Source: Actinoplanes subtropicus
GTDB taxonomy: Bacteria > Actinomycetota > Actinomycetes > Mycobacteriales > Micromonosporaceae
Assembly (NCBI RefSeq): GCF_000721705.1
Contig: NZ_JOJL01000011.1
Coordinates: 1 to 64,000, forward strand
Direction: 5' to 3'
DNA: 64,000 bases
Shown here: positions 1 to 7,986 of the stretch, piece by piece
Position numbering within the stretch: position 1 is the first letter of the stretch
Layout: every line of letters begins with the position of its first letter
The notes under the pieces: model-generated
Databases searched by the model: none
What the model was told of the DNA's origin: nothing
The model's input: only the letters and a program-made list of their open reading frames with translations
Made by a program: the position numbers and the translations under genes

Positions 1-1
1 C

Positions 2-205
2 CCCGGCAGCCACCGCTACCACGTCACCGACCTCGGCTGGCGCACCGCACAACTGTTCACCCGCACCTACACCCGACTCCTAAGACCCGGACTGGCCCAC
101 CTCATGACCACCAGCCCCACCACCCCACCCGCCATCCGCCACCGCCTCGACCAACTCCAAACCACATTCGACGACTACGCCCGCCACGCAAACTTGATCA
201 CCTGA
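2..205 (+). CDS. C-terminal fragment, transposon-associated type protein
   Basis: An open frame enters from the left edge and ends in TGA, giving 67 residues that read as the tail of a winged-helix-like protein (RYHVTDLGWRTAQLFTRTY, then a basic, Thr/Pro-rich end). Such tails are common on actinobacterial transposase-associated proteins, but I cannot name the family. Codon use differs from the neighbours (CTA, AGA, ACA, CAA, AAC), suggesting acquired DNA. The 5' part is outside the window, so completeness cannot be judged. Confidence 0.45.
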   Translation, partial: PGSHRYHVTDLGWRTAQLFTRTYTRLLRPGLAHLMTTSPTTPPAIRHRLDQLQTTFDDYARHANLIT

Positions 206-220
206 ACACGACTCCCCAAA

Positions 221-820
221 TCAAAAATCCGCGACCAAGCCCTCTAGGAAGTCGCGCAGGGCGGCCGCGTCGGCCCGGCCGATCCACTCGTAGGTTCCCC
301 GCAGCTGGTCGGCCATCTGCTCGACCGTGGTGACGGCCACGGTCAGATCGCCCCACGGCATGCCGACGTGCAGCAGGGTGCGCACGATCCCGGCCGGCAG
401 GTGCGGCCCGCCCCCGCCGGTGGCCCGCAGCAGCAGGCCGCCGGTGGAGACGTCCTCGACGTACCCGGTCACCCGCACCAGCCGGCGGCCCGGCTCGGAG
501 TCGACCTGCGCGGTGCCGGTCGCCGGGTACGTCCCCGGCCGGCGCGGCGCCTCCCGCCGCTGCACCACGTCGGTGGGCAGGTCGCCGGCCACCGTCAGCC
601 GGCCGCCGCGCAGTTCGGCCTCGACCCAGGTCACCCCGGCGCTGGTGACCAGCTCGAGAACGCCGCTCCGCCGGGTCGCCGGGTCGTCGAGGCTGAGCAC
701 CGGGATCGGCGGCAGGCCGGCCACGAAGTCGGCGTGCACCGCGGCGAGGGTGACCAGGGCCAGATCCGGCCCGCCGGGACAGCGCAGGATGAGGGTGCTG
801 CCGGCGGGCACCGTGATCAT
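221..820 (-). CDS. PilZ-domain protein (predicted c-di-GMP receptor)
   Basis: 199 residues. The N-terminal half is a YcgR-like beta domain; the C-terminal half carries the PilZ signature, an RxxxR segment (RREAPRR, near residue 93) followed by DVSTGG (near residue 124). These motifs bind cyclic di-GMP in the family, so a role in motility, envelope or polysaccharide control is likely, but the target is unknown. The ATG at 820 is preferred to an upstream GTG (841) because GGGAGG lies just before it. It is a soluble protein with no signal peptide. The gene stands alone, downstream of a hairpin and a tandem duplication. Confidence 0.8.
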   Translation of the reverse strand: MITVPAGSTLILRCPGGPDLALVTLAAVHADFVAGLPPIPVLSLDDPATRRSGVLELVTSAGVTWVEAELRGGRLTVAGDLPTDVVQRREAPRRPGTYPATGTAQVDSEPGRRLVRVTGYVEDVSTGGLLLRATGGGGPHLPAGIVRTLLHVGMPWGDLTVAVTTVEQMADQLRGTYEWIGRADAAALRDFLEGLVADF

Positions 821-848
821 CGGATCCTCCCGGGTTCTCACCCGACGG

Positions 849-944
849 TCTCACGGCCGGTCGCGGCGGCGCGTCCGAACGGCGGGAATCCGGCACGCTC
901 TCACGGCCGGTCGCGGCGGCGCGTCCGAACGGCGGGAATCCGGC
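849..944. repeat. Direct duplication, 46 bp, period 50 bp
   Basis: The segment beginning tctcacggccggtcgcggcg at 849-894 recurs exactly at 899-944. It lies between the PilZ gene start and the Nudix gene end, so it could duplicate promoter DNA of the PilZ gene. No coding function is seen. Confidence 0.9.
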
Positions 945-947
945 GGG

Positions 948-1003
948 GCACGCCGGGCCGGTCTTGAGGCGGGCGTGTTGCCTCGCGATCCGGCCCGGCG
1001 TGC
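948..1003. terminator. Hairpin, possible terminator of the Nudix gene
   Basis: A perfect 13-bp inverted repeat (gcacgccgggccg at 948-960, its complement at 991-1003) with a 30-nt loop lies about 90 nt past the stop of the minus-strand Nudix gene. There is no U-tract, as usual for GC-rich actinobacteria. It may instead be a protein-binding site. Confidence 0.4.
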
Positions 1004-1095
1004 CGGCCGAGCCGCCCGCGAGCCCGCCACCCCCGCGGGCGGCACGGCCGAGTGTCCCGCGGAGTTCTTCCGCATTTCTTCCGTACGGGCGCCGC

Positions 1096-1791
1096 TCAGC
1101 CGCCGGCCGAGGCACGCAGGATCGGCGGGTTGAGTGTCGTGCCCCCGCCGGCCCGGTAGAGGGCGGCCGGACGGCCCGCCTCGGAGGTCTTGTGCGCACC
1201 CGTCGGCTCCACGAAGCCCGGCGTGTTGATCACCTTGCGGCTGAAGTTGCGCGGGTCGAGCTCGTGGCCCCACACCACCTCGTACACCCGGCGCAGGTCG
1301 CCCATGGTGAAGACCGCTCCGCAGAAGGCCGTCGCCAGCGTGGTGAACTCGAGCCGGCTGCGGGCCTGCTCGACGGCATCGTCGAGGATCCGGTCGTGGT
1401 CGAAGGACAGGGTGCCGCGGACCCGGTCGACCGGCTCCCAGGCGGCGCCGCGCGCGTCCGAGCCCGGGGTGGGCAGCGGCAGGTCCGGCATGATCGCGAG
1501 GAAGGCGACGCTGACCACCCGGCCGCGCGGGTCGCGGTCCGGCGCGCCGTAGGCCTTGAGCTGCTCGAGGTGCAGGGCGGTCGGGTCGAGCCCGGTCTCC
1601 TCGGCGAACTCGCGGGCGGCGGCCTCGGGGATGTCCTCGCCCTCGCGCAGGAAGCCGCCGGGCAGGGCGGGCCGGCCGCGGAACGGCTCGTTCGCCCGGG
1701 TGATCACCAGGACCGCGAGCGCGCCCTCCCGTACGGTCAGGACGGCGACGTCGACCGCGAGGCGGAGGTACGTGTGCTCCCGCTCGATCAC
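1096..1791 (-). CDS. Nudix-family transcriptional regulator (NrtR-like)
   Basis: 231 residues. An N-terminal Nudix fold carries a complete Nudix box (GFLREGE...REFAEETGL, residues 46-68), followed by a C-terminal winged helix (RVYEVVWGHELDPRNFSRKV...GRPAALYR). This two-part layout is that of NrtR-type repressors, which sense ADP-ribose or related nucleotides; the intact box means hydrolase activity is possible. I prefer the GTG at 1791: the alternative GTG at 1824 would put the start inside a palindrome at 1810-1826 that matches three others nearby, most simply an autoregulatory operator. The target genes are probably the neighbours, not NAD genes, as none is here. Confidence 0.82.
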   Translation of the reverse strand: MIEREHTYLRLAVDVAVLTVREGALAVLVITRANEPFRGRPALPGGFLREGEDIPEAAAREFAEETGLDPTALHLEQLKAYGAPDRDPRGRVVSVAFLAIMPDLPLPTPGSDARGAAWEPVDRVRGTLSFDHDRILDDAVEQARSRLEFTTLATAFCGAVFTMGDLRRVYEVVWGHELDPRNFSRKVINTPGFVEPTGAHKTSEAGRPAALYRAGGGTTLNPPILRASAGG

Positions 1792-1809
1792 CCGCCGAGC
1801 GTACTGAAA

Positions 1810-1826
1810 TTGTCTATCTGACACAA
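1810..1826. promoter_or_regulatory. Palindromic operator, Nudix-regulator box 1
   Basis: TTGTCTATCTGACACAA, an imperfect palindrome of the form TGTCW-N3-TGACA, about 20 bp upstream of the preferred start of the Nudix regulator. Three further copies occur at 2578, 6226 and 6260. I infer that it is the binding site of the Nudix regulator. Confidence 0.65.
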
Positions 1827-1827
1827 A

Positions 1828-2556
1828 CTAGTGCGGGCGACCGGCGGCCCAGATCTGCTCGAGCTCGCCGAGGAAGTGCTGGTACCAGGGGTGGTCCCGG
1901 CCGGAGTGCAGGGCCATGGCCGGCTCCGTGCCGCCGAACGTGTGCGAGTAGATGTCCACGTGCAGGCGGCCGTCCGCCTGGCGGCCGTTCACCGCCAGCA
2001 GCCCGAAGGCCGGCACGAAATCCAGCAGCCGCACCTCGAGGCGGCCCCGGCCGGGCGCCGCGGCCAGCTCGTCGAGCAGCGCGAGGGTGGGGCGGAGCCG
2101 GTGCGCGAAGACGTGCGCGGCGTCCGGCGCCGTGCTCCGCCGGGCCGCCTCGCCGAGCACCGCGCCCTCCGGGTCGATGACCGCGACCCGGACGGTGCCG
2201 CCCTGTCGCAGGCACTGCGCGAGCGCGGCGGCATGGTTGCGGACGGTCCGGTTCAGCGTCACGCCGACGATGTCGATCTCCCTGGCCCCGGCCAGCGACG
2301 CGTCGGCGCCCGGGGCGGAGGGGTGCAGCAGCCGGTCGGCTGGCGGCGGGTCGACCAGGTGCTGCCGGGTGAGCCGGACCAGCCCGCCGACCTGGAACCG
2401 GGCGTGCAGGACGCCGCCGGCCAGCACGCCGAGCGTGGCCAGGGTGGCGCCGGACAGGGTCGGGCCGTCGGCGACGTCGAACATGCCGAGCGTGCCGACG
2501 GTGAGCGAGACGACGAGAGCGGCGATCAGATCGAGGGACTGCCAGATGCGCGCCAT
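1828..2556 (-). CDS. Two-TM membrane protein with PLD-like C-terminal domain
   Basis: 242 residues. Two hydrophobic segments at the N-terminus (about 10-27 and 39-55) anchor a soluble domain with alternating beta/alpha pattern (EIDIVGVTLNRTVRNHAAAL; VRVAVIDPEG; LHVDIYSHTFGG). It resembles DUF5919/PLD-like domains, but I see no HKD motif, so catalysis is doubtful. The ATG at 2556 is preferred over a TTG at 2586 because the box at 2578-2596 would otherwise lie in the coding region. Its end is 36 nt before the Nudix gene, so the two may be cotranscribed. The function is unknown. Confidence 0.7.
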   Translation of the reverse strand: MARIWQSLDLIAALVVSLTVGTLGMFDVADGPTLSGATLATLGVLAGGVLHARFQVGGLVRLTRQHLVDPPPADRLLHPSAPGADASLAGAREIDIVGVTLNRTVRNHAAALAQCLRQGGTVRVAVIDPEGAVLGEAARRSTAPDAAHVFAHRLRPTLALLDELAAAPGRGRLEVRLLDFVPAFGLLAVNGRQADGRLHVDIYSHTFGGTEPAMALHSGRDHPWYQHFLGELEQIWAAGRPH

Positions 2557-2566
2557 GACTGCGATG

Positions 2567-3109
2567 CTACCAAGAGTTAGTGTCAAGATGACAATAAGTA
2601 GTTTCCCGGCGCCGGAGCAGCAGCCGGCGGCCGATGTGCGGGCGCACCTCGTCGGGGGTCAGCCAGGCCGGGCCGGCCGGTGACCGGGCGGGCAGCGTCG
2701 GCGTGCCCCGGCCGGAGGGGTGGACCACGACGACCGCACCGATCTGCCGCCGGTGGACCAGCCGGCGCAGCAGCCGGACCGAGCCCAGCAGCGGATGGAC
2801 CGACTGGCCGATGTACGTGCCGTCGCACAGGACGCGACCCTGCGCCGTGACGGTGTAGGCCCCGGACGGCCAGGCCACCGACTCCACGAGCAGCACGTGG
2901 GAGGCGGTGCAGACGGCGAAGCCGATCCGCGGCGAGTACTTCGTCGGCCGCACGCCGGCGAAGACGCGGACGCCCGGGGTGTCGGCCAGCCGGCCCAGAA
3001 GGTCGCCGGTCCGCGCGGCGGCCTCCCGCGCGCTCATGCCGATCGGCCGCAGCAGCCGGTTCTCGTCGTCGACCAGAGCGTCCAATGTGCCGCGCACCCG
3101 ATGAGACAT
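2567..3109 (-). CDS. NERD-like domain protein, unknown function
   Basis: 180 residues. The middle (VRVFAGVRPTKYSPRIGFAV; HVLLVESVAWPSGAYTV; LCDGTYIGQSVHPLLGSV) resembles nuclease-related (NERD) domains, including the Glu-Ser/Lys strand and the following YxVxxxG turn, but with a weak active-site match. The C-terminal tail is coded across the palindrome at 2578-2596, and the gene ends 11 nt before the ATG of the two-TM gene. The start has no strong Shine-Dalgarno. Divergent from the SARP regulator, with about 190 nt between them. Confidence 0.6.
   Translation of the reverse strand: MSHRVRGTLDALVDDENRLLRPIGMSAREAAARTGDLLGRLADTPGVRVFAGVRPTKYSPRIGFAVCTASHVLLVESVAWPSGAYTVTAQGRVLCDGTYIGQSVHPLLGSVRLLRRLVHRRQIGAVVVVHPSGRGTPTLPARSPAGPAWLTPDEVRPHIGRRLLLRRRETTYCHLDTNSW
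2578..2596. promoter_or_regulatory. Palindromic operator, Nudix-regulator box 2
   Basis: TAGTGTCAAGATGACAATA: TGTCA and TGACA separated by 3 nt. It sits 22-40 bp upstream of the ATG of the two-TM PLD-like gene on the minus strand, inside the 3' end of the NERD-like gene. Same architecture as boxes at 1810, 6226 and 6260. Confidence 0.7.
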
Positions 3110-3299
3110 GGCGCACCCCCGTCACGATGTGCTGATGGGACAACTGCTCCCCGCGATTCGGTCATGGCGAGCTACCGGTTTGCTTCCGCGGGCGCCGTCC
3201 GCTGGGGGTGCCAAATGGCCGTCACGGTAATGGCTTCCGGCTGACTTGGCACCTACGGTGGCGGCTCGGCGTTGTGGCGGCAACGAAGTGGACAAGCTC

Positions 3300-6239
3300 A
3301 TGCGGTTCCGGATCCTCGGAGATCTCGAAGTTCGTGACTCCGGCGGCGGCGAGGTCGTGCTGCCCGCCGGGCATACCCGTGCGGTGCTGGCCACGCTGCT
3401 GCTGCGGGCGAACCGCCCGGTCGCCACGGAGGACCTGATCGCCGCGGCCTGGGGCGAGAAGGGCGTCAGCCATGCCCAGCTGCACAAGGCCGCCTCGGCG
3501 CTGCGCAAGAGCTTCGGCGTCCCGCTCAAGACCCACAACCGGTACGGCTACGAGCTGGTCGCCGCCGAGGACGACCTGGACCTGCTGATGTTCCGCCGGC
3601 TGGTCGGGGAGGCGGACGAGCGGCGGGACGGGTCGGATGCGGAGATCGCGACGCTGCGGGCCGCCCTCGCGCTCTGGCGCTCCGGCCGGCCGCTGTCCAA
3701 CGTGCGCCTCGAGTCGGCGACCGCGGAGATCGAGGCCCTGCGCCGCCAGCGTAAGCGCGCCGCGACCCGGCTGTTCGGGCTGGAGATCGACCGCGGCGGG
3801 CACGCCGGCGTGCTGGAGGACCTGACCCACTTCGCGACGGAGTTTCCGGACGACACGAAGCTCTGTGCGCTGCTGCTGACCGCGCTCTACCGCGACGGTC
3901 ACGTGGAGGGGATCATCCCGGCGATCGAGCGGTACGAGGCCGCGAGCGAGGCGCCCGACCAGGGGCTGCGCCGGCAGGCGTACGCCATGGTACGCGGCGA
4001 CGTGCCCGAGCCGGCGGTCCCGGCGCCCCAGCAGCTGCCGCCCCGGCCGCCGTACTTCGTCGGGCGCGACGGCCTGCTCGCCGAGGTGCGCTGGCTGCTG
4101 CGCGAGCCGCGGCTGCCGGTGCTGGCGATCACCGGGCCCGGCGGCATGGGCAAGACCGCGCTGGCGCTGCAGGCCGGGCACGAGGCCGCGGGGTCCTACC
4201 CGGACGGGCAACTGTGGGCGGACCTGTGCGGGACCCGGGACCAGCCGGCCGACCCGGCGGAGGTGCTCGCCGAGTTCCTCCGGGCCCTGGGGGTGCCGGC
4301 CGTGCCGGAGACCCGGCGCGAGCGGGCGGCGCTGTACCGCTCGGCGATGGCCGGGCGCCGGGTGCTGGTGCTGCTGGACGACGCCGCCGACGGCGCCCAG
4401 GTGCGGGACCTGCTGCCGGGCGGCGGCCGGAGCGTCGTGCTGATCACCGCGCGGCGGCGGCTGCCGGATCTCGGCGCACCCGCGCACCACGTGGCGCCGC
4501 TGGGCGCGTTCGACGCGGTCACCGCGGGGGAGCTGTTCCACCGGATCGCCGCGGACGGGCACGTCGACCTGGCCGGCGAGCAGGAGGCGGTGGGCGACGT
4601 GGTGCGGCTCTGCGGGGGCCTGCCGCTGGCCGTCCGGATGGCCGCCCTGCTGCGGGTGGAGTCCTACCACCGCTCCACCGGTGAGCTGCTGCGCCGGCTG
4701 GTCGAACAGGGACCGACCGCTTTCGCGTACGGCGAGGAAAGCCTCGCCCGCACCCTCGGCGCCGGGCTCGTGCCCCTGGACGACCGGGCCCGCCGGCTCT
4801 TCCTCGGCCTGGGCCGGCTCGCCCTGCCGGTCTTCGCCGAGTGGACGGCGGCCGCGGTGCTGGACGAGCGCGGCCCGGCGGCCGGCGAGGCGCTGACCCA
4901 GCTCGCCGCGATCGGCATGGTCGACCCGGTGCCCGGCGAGGCCCGCTACCGCTTCCACGACCTGACCCGGCAGTACGCCCGGGGCCTGGCCGACACGGCG
5001 CCGTCCTGGGCGGCGGGCCTGGGCGAGCCCGCGCTGCGGGTGTGCCGCGCGCTGCTGACCCTCACCCGGCACGCGCACACCGCGTTCTACGGCGGGGACT
5101 TCGACGTGACGCACGGCGCGGCGGCCGATGCGCCGGTCCCGGCGGCCGAGCTGGCCCAGGCGGCGGCCGAGCCGCGGGTGTGGTTCGAGCGGGAGCGGGC
5201 CAACATCCGGGCCGCGGTCGAGCAGGCCGCCGAGCTGGGCAGCGCCGACCTGTGCTGGGACCTGGCGGTCTCGGCGCACGAGTTCTACGCGATCGGCGGG
5301 TACTTCGACGACTGGCGGGCCACCCACGAGGTTGCCCTCGCGGCCTGCCGGGCGGCCGGCGACCGCCGCGGCGAGGGGATCGTGCTGACCATGCTGGGCA
5401 TGCCGCCGCTGGTCGCCAGCGGTAGCGCCGGGGTGTCTGGCGTCCCCGAGCTGCAGCGGGCGGTGGACCTGCTCGCCGAGACCGGCGACCGGCACGCCCT
5501 CGCGGTGGCCCAGCGGACCCTCGCCAACGCGCTGCGGCGCAACGGAGAGCTGGCCCGGCCGCTCGAGCTGTTCACCGAGGCGCTGGCCCACTACCAGGAG
5601 AGCGGCGACGTCGTCGGCAGCCAGCAGGCGCTGCGCTTCGTCGGGCAGACCCACCTCGACGGCGGCGACGCCGAGGACGCCGTCGCGGTGCTGCTCGAGG
5701 CGGAGAAGCTGGCCCGGAACAGCGGTCAGGCCCGGGTGCTCGCCCCGGCCCTGTACTGGCTCGCTCAGGCGTACCTCGCCGGCGGCGACCGGCCGGCCGC
5801 GGCCGCGGCGTTCGACGAGGTGCAGCGGCTGTCCCCGCCGGACAGTGGCCTCGCGCACGCGTACGCGCTGCACGGCCTCGGCGATCTGGCGCTGGCCGGG
5901 GGCGACACCGGGACCGCCCGCCACCTGCTCGAGCGGGCCGAGACGCTCTCCCGGGAGGCCGCGGACGCCGGCCTGGAGGCGCGGGTCTGCCTGTCGATCG
6001 CGGCGGTGGAGGCCGCCGCCGACCGGCCCGACGACCGGCTGGCGGCCCTACGGCGGGCCTTCGGGCCGATCCGGGCGTCCGGCAACCGGTGGCTGGAGAT
6101 GCTGGTCCAGGCGGAGCTGGCCGACGCGTACGACCGGATGGGTGACGCCGGCGCGGCCCGGACCGCCCGCGACCGGATCGCGGAGCTGTACGACCAGGGA
6201 GACGTGCCACCGGGGGACCGCCGCTTATTGTCTTCTTGA
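3300..6239 (+). CDS. SARP-type regulator with STAND ATPase and TPR repeats (AfsR-like)
   Basis: 979 residues. An N-terminal OmpR-like winged helix (1-95) starts MRFRILGDLEV, followed by a bacterial transcriptional activation domain (about 95-240). An NB-ARC/STAND ATPase follows: P-loop GPGGMGKTAL (about 279-288), Walker B RVLVLLDDAAD (about 354), and GLPL (near 440). C-terminal TPR-like helices run from about 640 to 970. This is the AfsR/SARP layout, usually an activator of secondary metabolism, yet no biosynthetic cluster is adjacent. The ATG at 3300 starts the winged helix exactly. The stop codon lies inside palindrome box 3. The likely targets are the small peptide gene downstream or distant genes. 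Confidence 0.9.
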   Translation: MRFRILGDLEVRDSGGGEVVLPAGHTRAVLATLLLRANRPVATEDLIAAAWGEKGVSHAQLHKAASALRKSFGVPLKTHNRYGYELVAAEDDLDLLMFRRLVGEADERRDGSDAEIATLRAALALWRSGRPLSNVRLESATAEIEALRRQRKRAATRLFGLEIDRGGHAGVLEDLTHFATEFPDDTKLCALLLTALYRDGHVEGIIPAIERYEAASEAPDQGLRRQAYAMVRGDVPEPAVPAPQQLPPRPPYFVGRDGLLAEVRWLLREPRLPVLAITGPGGMGKTALALQAGHEAAGSYPDGQLWADLCGTRDQPADPAEVLAEFLRALGVPAVPETRRERAALYRSAMAGRRVLVLLDDAADGAQVRDLLPGGGRSVVLITARRRLPDLGAPAHHVAPLGAFDAVTAGELFHRIAADGHVDLAGEQEAVGDVVRLCGGLPLAVRMAALLRVESYHRSTGELLRRLVEQGPTAFAYGEESLARTLGAGLVPLDDRARRLFLGLGRLALPVFAEWTAAAVLDERGPAAGEALTQLAAIGMVDPVPGEARYRFHDLTRQYARGLADTAPSWAAGLGEPALRVCRALLTLTRHAHTAFYGGDFDVTHGAAADAPVPAAELAQAAAEPRVWFERERANIRAAVEQAAELGSADLCWDLAVSAHEFYAIGGYFDDWRATHEVALAACRAAGDRRGEGIVLTMLGMPPLVASGSAGVSGVPELQRAVDLLAETGDRHALAVAQRTLANALRRNGELARPLELFTEALAHYQESGDVVGSQQALRFVGQTHLDGGDAEDAVAVLLEAEKLARNSGQARVLAPALYWLAQAYLAGGDRPAAAAAFDEVQRLSPPDSGLAHAYALHGLGDLALAGGDTGTARHLLERAETLSREAADAGLEARVCLSIAAVEAAADRPDDRLAALRRAFGPIRASGNRWLEMLVQAELADAYDRMGDAGAARTARDRIAELYDQGDVPPGDRRLLSS

Positions 6240-6244
6240 CACAA
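6226..6244. promoter_or_regulatory. Palindromic operator, Nudix-regulator box 3
   Basis: TATTGTCTTCTTGACACAA, the same TGTCW-N3-TGACA palindrome as at 1810 and 2578. It overlaps the SARP stop codon and contains the TTGACA -35 hexamer of the promoter at 6236-6265. Confidence 0.7.
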
Positions 6245-6265
6245 ACCTCGCCGCGGGCTTAGTGT
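6236..6265 (+). promoter_or_regulatory. Sigma-70-like promoter for the small secreted peptide
   Basis: TTGACA (6236-6241) and TAGTGT (6260-6265) separated by 18 nt give a good primary-sigma promoter reading toward the peptide gene at 6456. The -35 lies in box 3 and the -10 in box 4, so a bound regulator would block both. It predicts a leader of roughly 180 nt. Confidence 0.55.
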
Positions 6266-6278
6266 CATTCTGACAGTA
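6260..6278. promoter_or_regulatory. Palindromic operator, Nudix-regulator box 4
   Basis: TAGTGTCATTCTGACAGTA, the cleanest copy of the palindrome. Its centre is 34 bp from that of box 3, about three helical turns, which would allow cooperative binding on one DNA face. Confidence 0.7.
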
Positions 6279-6455
6279 AGGCTGGTGCCCCGAACCGGGG
6301 CGGACGACCAGGGCGAGGCGCCGGCCGCGCTGTCGATCGCGCGCGTCGGCACGCGCGGGGAGGTCGGCCAGCCTCCGTCGCCGCCGTTCGGCCGGACCAG
6401 GCGAACGCGTGTGCCGCCCCAACCGTCAACCGCAACCTTTCGGAAAGGAAAGGTC

Positions 6456-6605
6456 ATGCGCGCACGTCACCGTTACTTCCTGCTGACCATCGTCGCGGCC
6501 GTCGTGGTCGCCCTCACCGGACAGGGCGCCGCGGCGCCGGTCACCTCCGCCGTCGGCTGTCCGGGCAGCACCACCTGGGACAACGTCCTGCAACGCTGCG
6601 TCTGA
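6456..6605 (+). CDS. Small secreted peptide, two cysteines
   Basis: 49 residues, with a strong Shine-Dalgarno (GGAAAGG) before the ATG. A basic start (MRARHRYF) and hydrophobic core end in an Ala-rich cleavage region (GQGAAAAPV-like), so Sec export is expected. The mature part is only about 20 residues and ends CPGSTTWDNVLQRCV, resembling half of a chitin-binding-like Cys motif. One intramolecular disulfide is possible. It is the only gene between the double operator at 6226-6278 and the hairpin at 6621, so it is probably a single regulated transcript. A signalling or envelope-binding peptide is possible; the function is unknown. Confidence 0.75.
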   Translation: MRARHRYFLLTIVAAVVVALTGQGAAAPVTSAVGCPGSTTWDNVLQRCV

Positions 6606-6620
6606 CGCCGGGACAGGTAC

Positions 6621-6648
6621 GCCGGCGGCACCCTCGGGTGCCGCCGGC
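6621..6648. terminator. GC-rich hairpin terminator
   Basis: A 13-bp perfect stem (gccggcggcaccc / gggtgccgccggc) with a 2-nt centre starts 15 nt after the small peptide stop and lies before the end of the convergent gene at 6691. No U-tract. It can serve both strands. Confidence 0.75.
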
Positions 6649-6690
6649 GCACTCCGTCCGGGACCGTCCGGCAGCGAGGTCCGGGACCGC

Positions 6691-7749
6691 CTAGCGGCGG
6701 GCCGGCCGCCGGTGCGCGGCCCACCAGCCCAGGCCCAGCGCCGCCCCGGCCGGGATGGCCGCGACCAGGACGAACGCGCGGAACAGCAGCACCCCGGCCA
6801 GCGCGCCGGTCGGGTCGGCGCCCAGGCCGATCAGGACCGTCACCGCGCCGGCCTCGGCCGGGCCGGCGCCGCCCGGGGTGACCACCACCAGCGTCAGCGT
6901 CCGCTCGGCGACCAGCCCGGCGAGCACCACCGCGGCCGGCATCGGCTGCCGGCCGACCGCCAGCAGGCAGCACCACAGCAGCGCGCCGTGCGCCACCCAG
7001 AACCCGGCGGTGCCCAGCGTCAGCGCCGGCCGGCGCCGCCGTACCAGGCCGCCGGCGCTTGCCAGCAGCTCGGACACGGTCGCCGGCCACCCGGCGCCGA
7101 CCGGCCGGCCGGCGAGCCGGGACGCCGTCCGCGCGGTCAGCTCCACCAGCCGCAGCAGCGGCGTCGCCCGCCCGCACAGCGCCCACAGCAGCAGCGCGGC
7201 GGCCAGGAACGCGACGGCCGCGAACGGCGCCCACGCGCCGGCCGCCGGCGGGGCGAGGACCCCGGTGGCGAGCAGGGCGGCCAGCGCCACCGCCGGCATC
7301 AGCAGCCGGGCGATCACGTCGCAGGCCTTCGAGACCATCAGGTAGCGGGCGAAATCGAGCCGGCCGTGCCCCCAGGAGCGGACCATCGCGAGGTTCAGCG
7401 CGGTGCCGGCCAGGCCGCCCAGCGGCAGCACGGCCGACACGGCGCAGCCGGCCAGGTTCATCGAGACCGCGCGGCGGTGGCTCAGCCCGGGCAGCGCCGC
7501 GGCGAGCACGACCGCGTGCAGGGCGACCGCCGTCAGCCACAGGCAGCCGAGGCCGAGCAGCTCGAACCAGGGGAGGCCGCCGATCAGCCCGAGCGCGGCC
7601 GGCAGCGAGGCGCCGGCCGCCGACGCCCGGCCGATCGCCCAGGCCGCCACCGCGAGCACCAGCACCGCGAGAACCGCGCGCCGGACCTTCTTCGTACGGG
7701 CGGTCGCCGCGGGCGCTGATGCTTCGCGCTCGAGCACCGCCTCCGTCAT
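6691..7749 (-). CDS. LPG-synthase-type (UPF0104) integral membrane protein
   Basis: 352 residues with about eight hydrophobic segments. Gly-rich motifs typical of the lysylphosphatidylglycerol synthase transmembrane family (GGLAGTALNLAMVRSWG; VVTPGGAGPAEAGAV) support the call. Only the membrane (flippase-like) part is present; the aminoacyl-transferase domain of MprF is absent. A role in lipid or glycan-lipid transport is inferred. The start is taken at the ATG at 7749 after which the basic TM-entry segment follows. The 237 nt between it and the next gene show no clear element. Confidence 0.8.
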   Translation of the reverse strand: MTEAVLEREASAPAATARTKKVRRAVLAVLVLAVAAWAIGRASAAGASLPAALGLIGGLPWFELLGLGCLWLTAVALHAVVLAAALPGLSHRRAVSMNLAGCAVSAVLPLGGLAGTALNLAMVRSWGHGRLDFARYLMVSKACDVIARLLMPAVALAALLATGVLAPPAAGAWAPFAAVAFLAAALLLWALCGRATPLLRLVELTARTASRLAGRPVGAGWPATVSELLASAGGLVRRRRPALTLGTAGFWVAHGALLWCCLLAVGRQPMPAAVVLAGLVAERTLTLVVVTPGGAGPAEAGAVTVLIGLGADPTGALAGVLLFRAFVLVAAIPAGAALGLGWWAAHRRPARR

Positions 7750-7986
7750 GACCGCCTGCACCGAGCGGCACTGCCGCAAGTTGCGCATCCAGGCCGCAGG
7801 CGAGGGCCAGAAGGGCATGACCAAGTAGGCACTGTCATGACCGGCACGGGAGCCTCCATCACTCGGCCGTATCGGACCCGGCCACGGTCGCAGCCGACGG
7901 CTGAGGGAACGCTGAAGGAGATGGTCGCAACCGCGGGCTACTCGCACGCGATCAGCGGCCGTCCGATCGGTGAACTCCCGCCGGGT

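Noticed and set aside
3207..3253. ggtgccaa / ttggcacc inverted repeat before the SARP gene
   Set aside because: 8-bp arms 31 nt apart are weak in GC-rich DNA, and no sibling copy was found.
3222..5924. Long open frame on the minus strand opposite the SARP gene
   Set aside because: Its composition (Arg/Gly/Gln/Val-rich, no domain pattern) and the strong domain structure of the plus-strand gene show that it is a GC-skew shadow. Similar shadows over 48138-50531 and 8455-10959 are rejected too.
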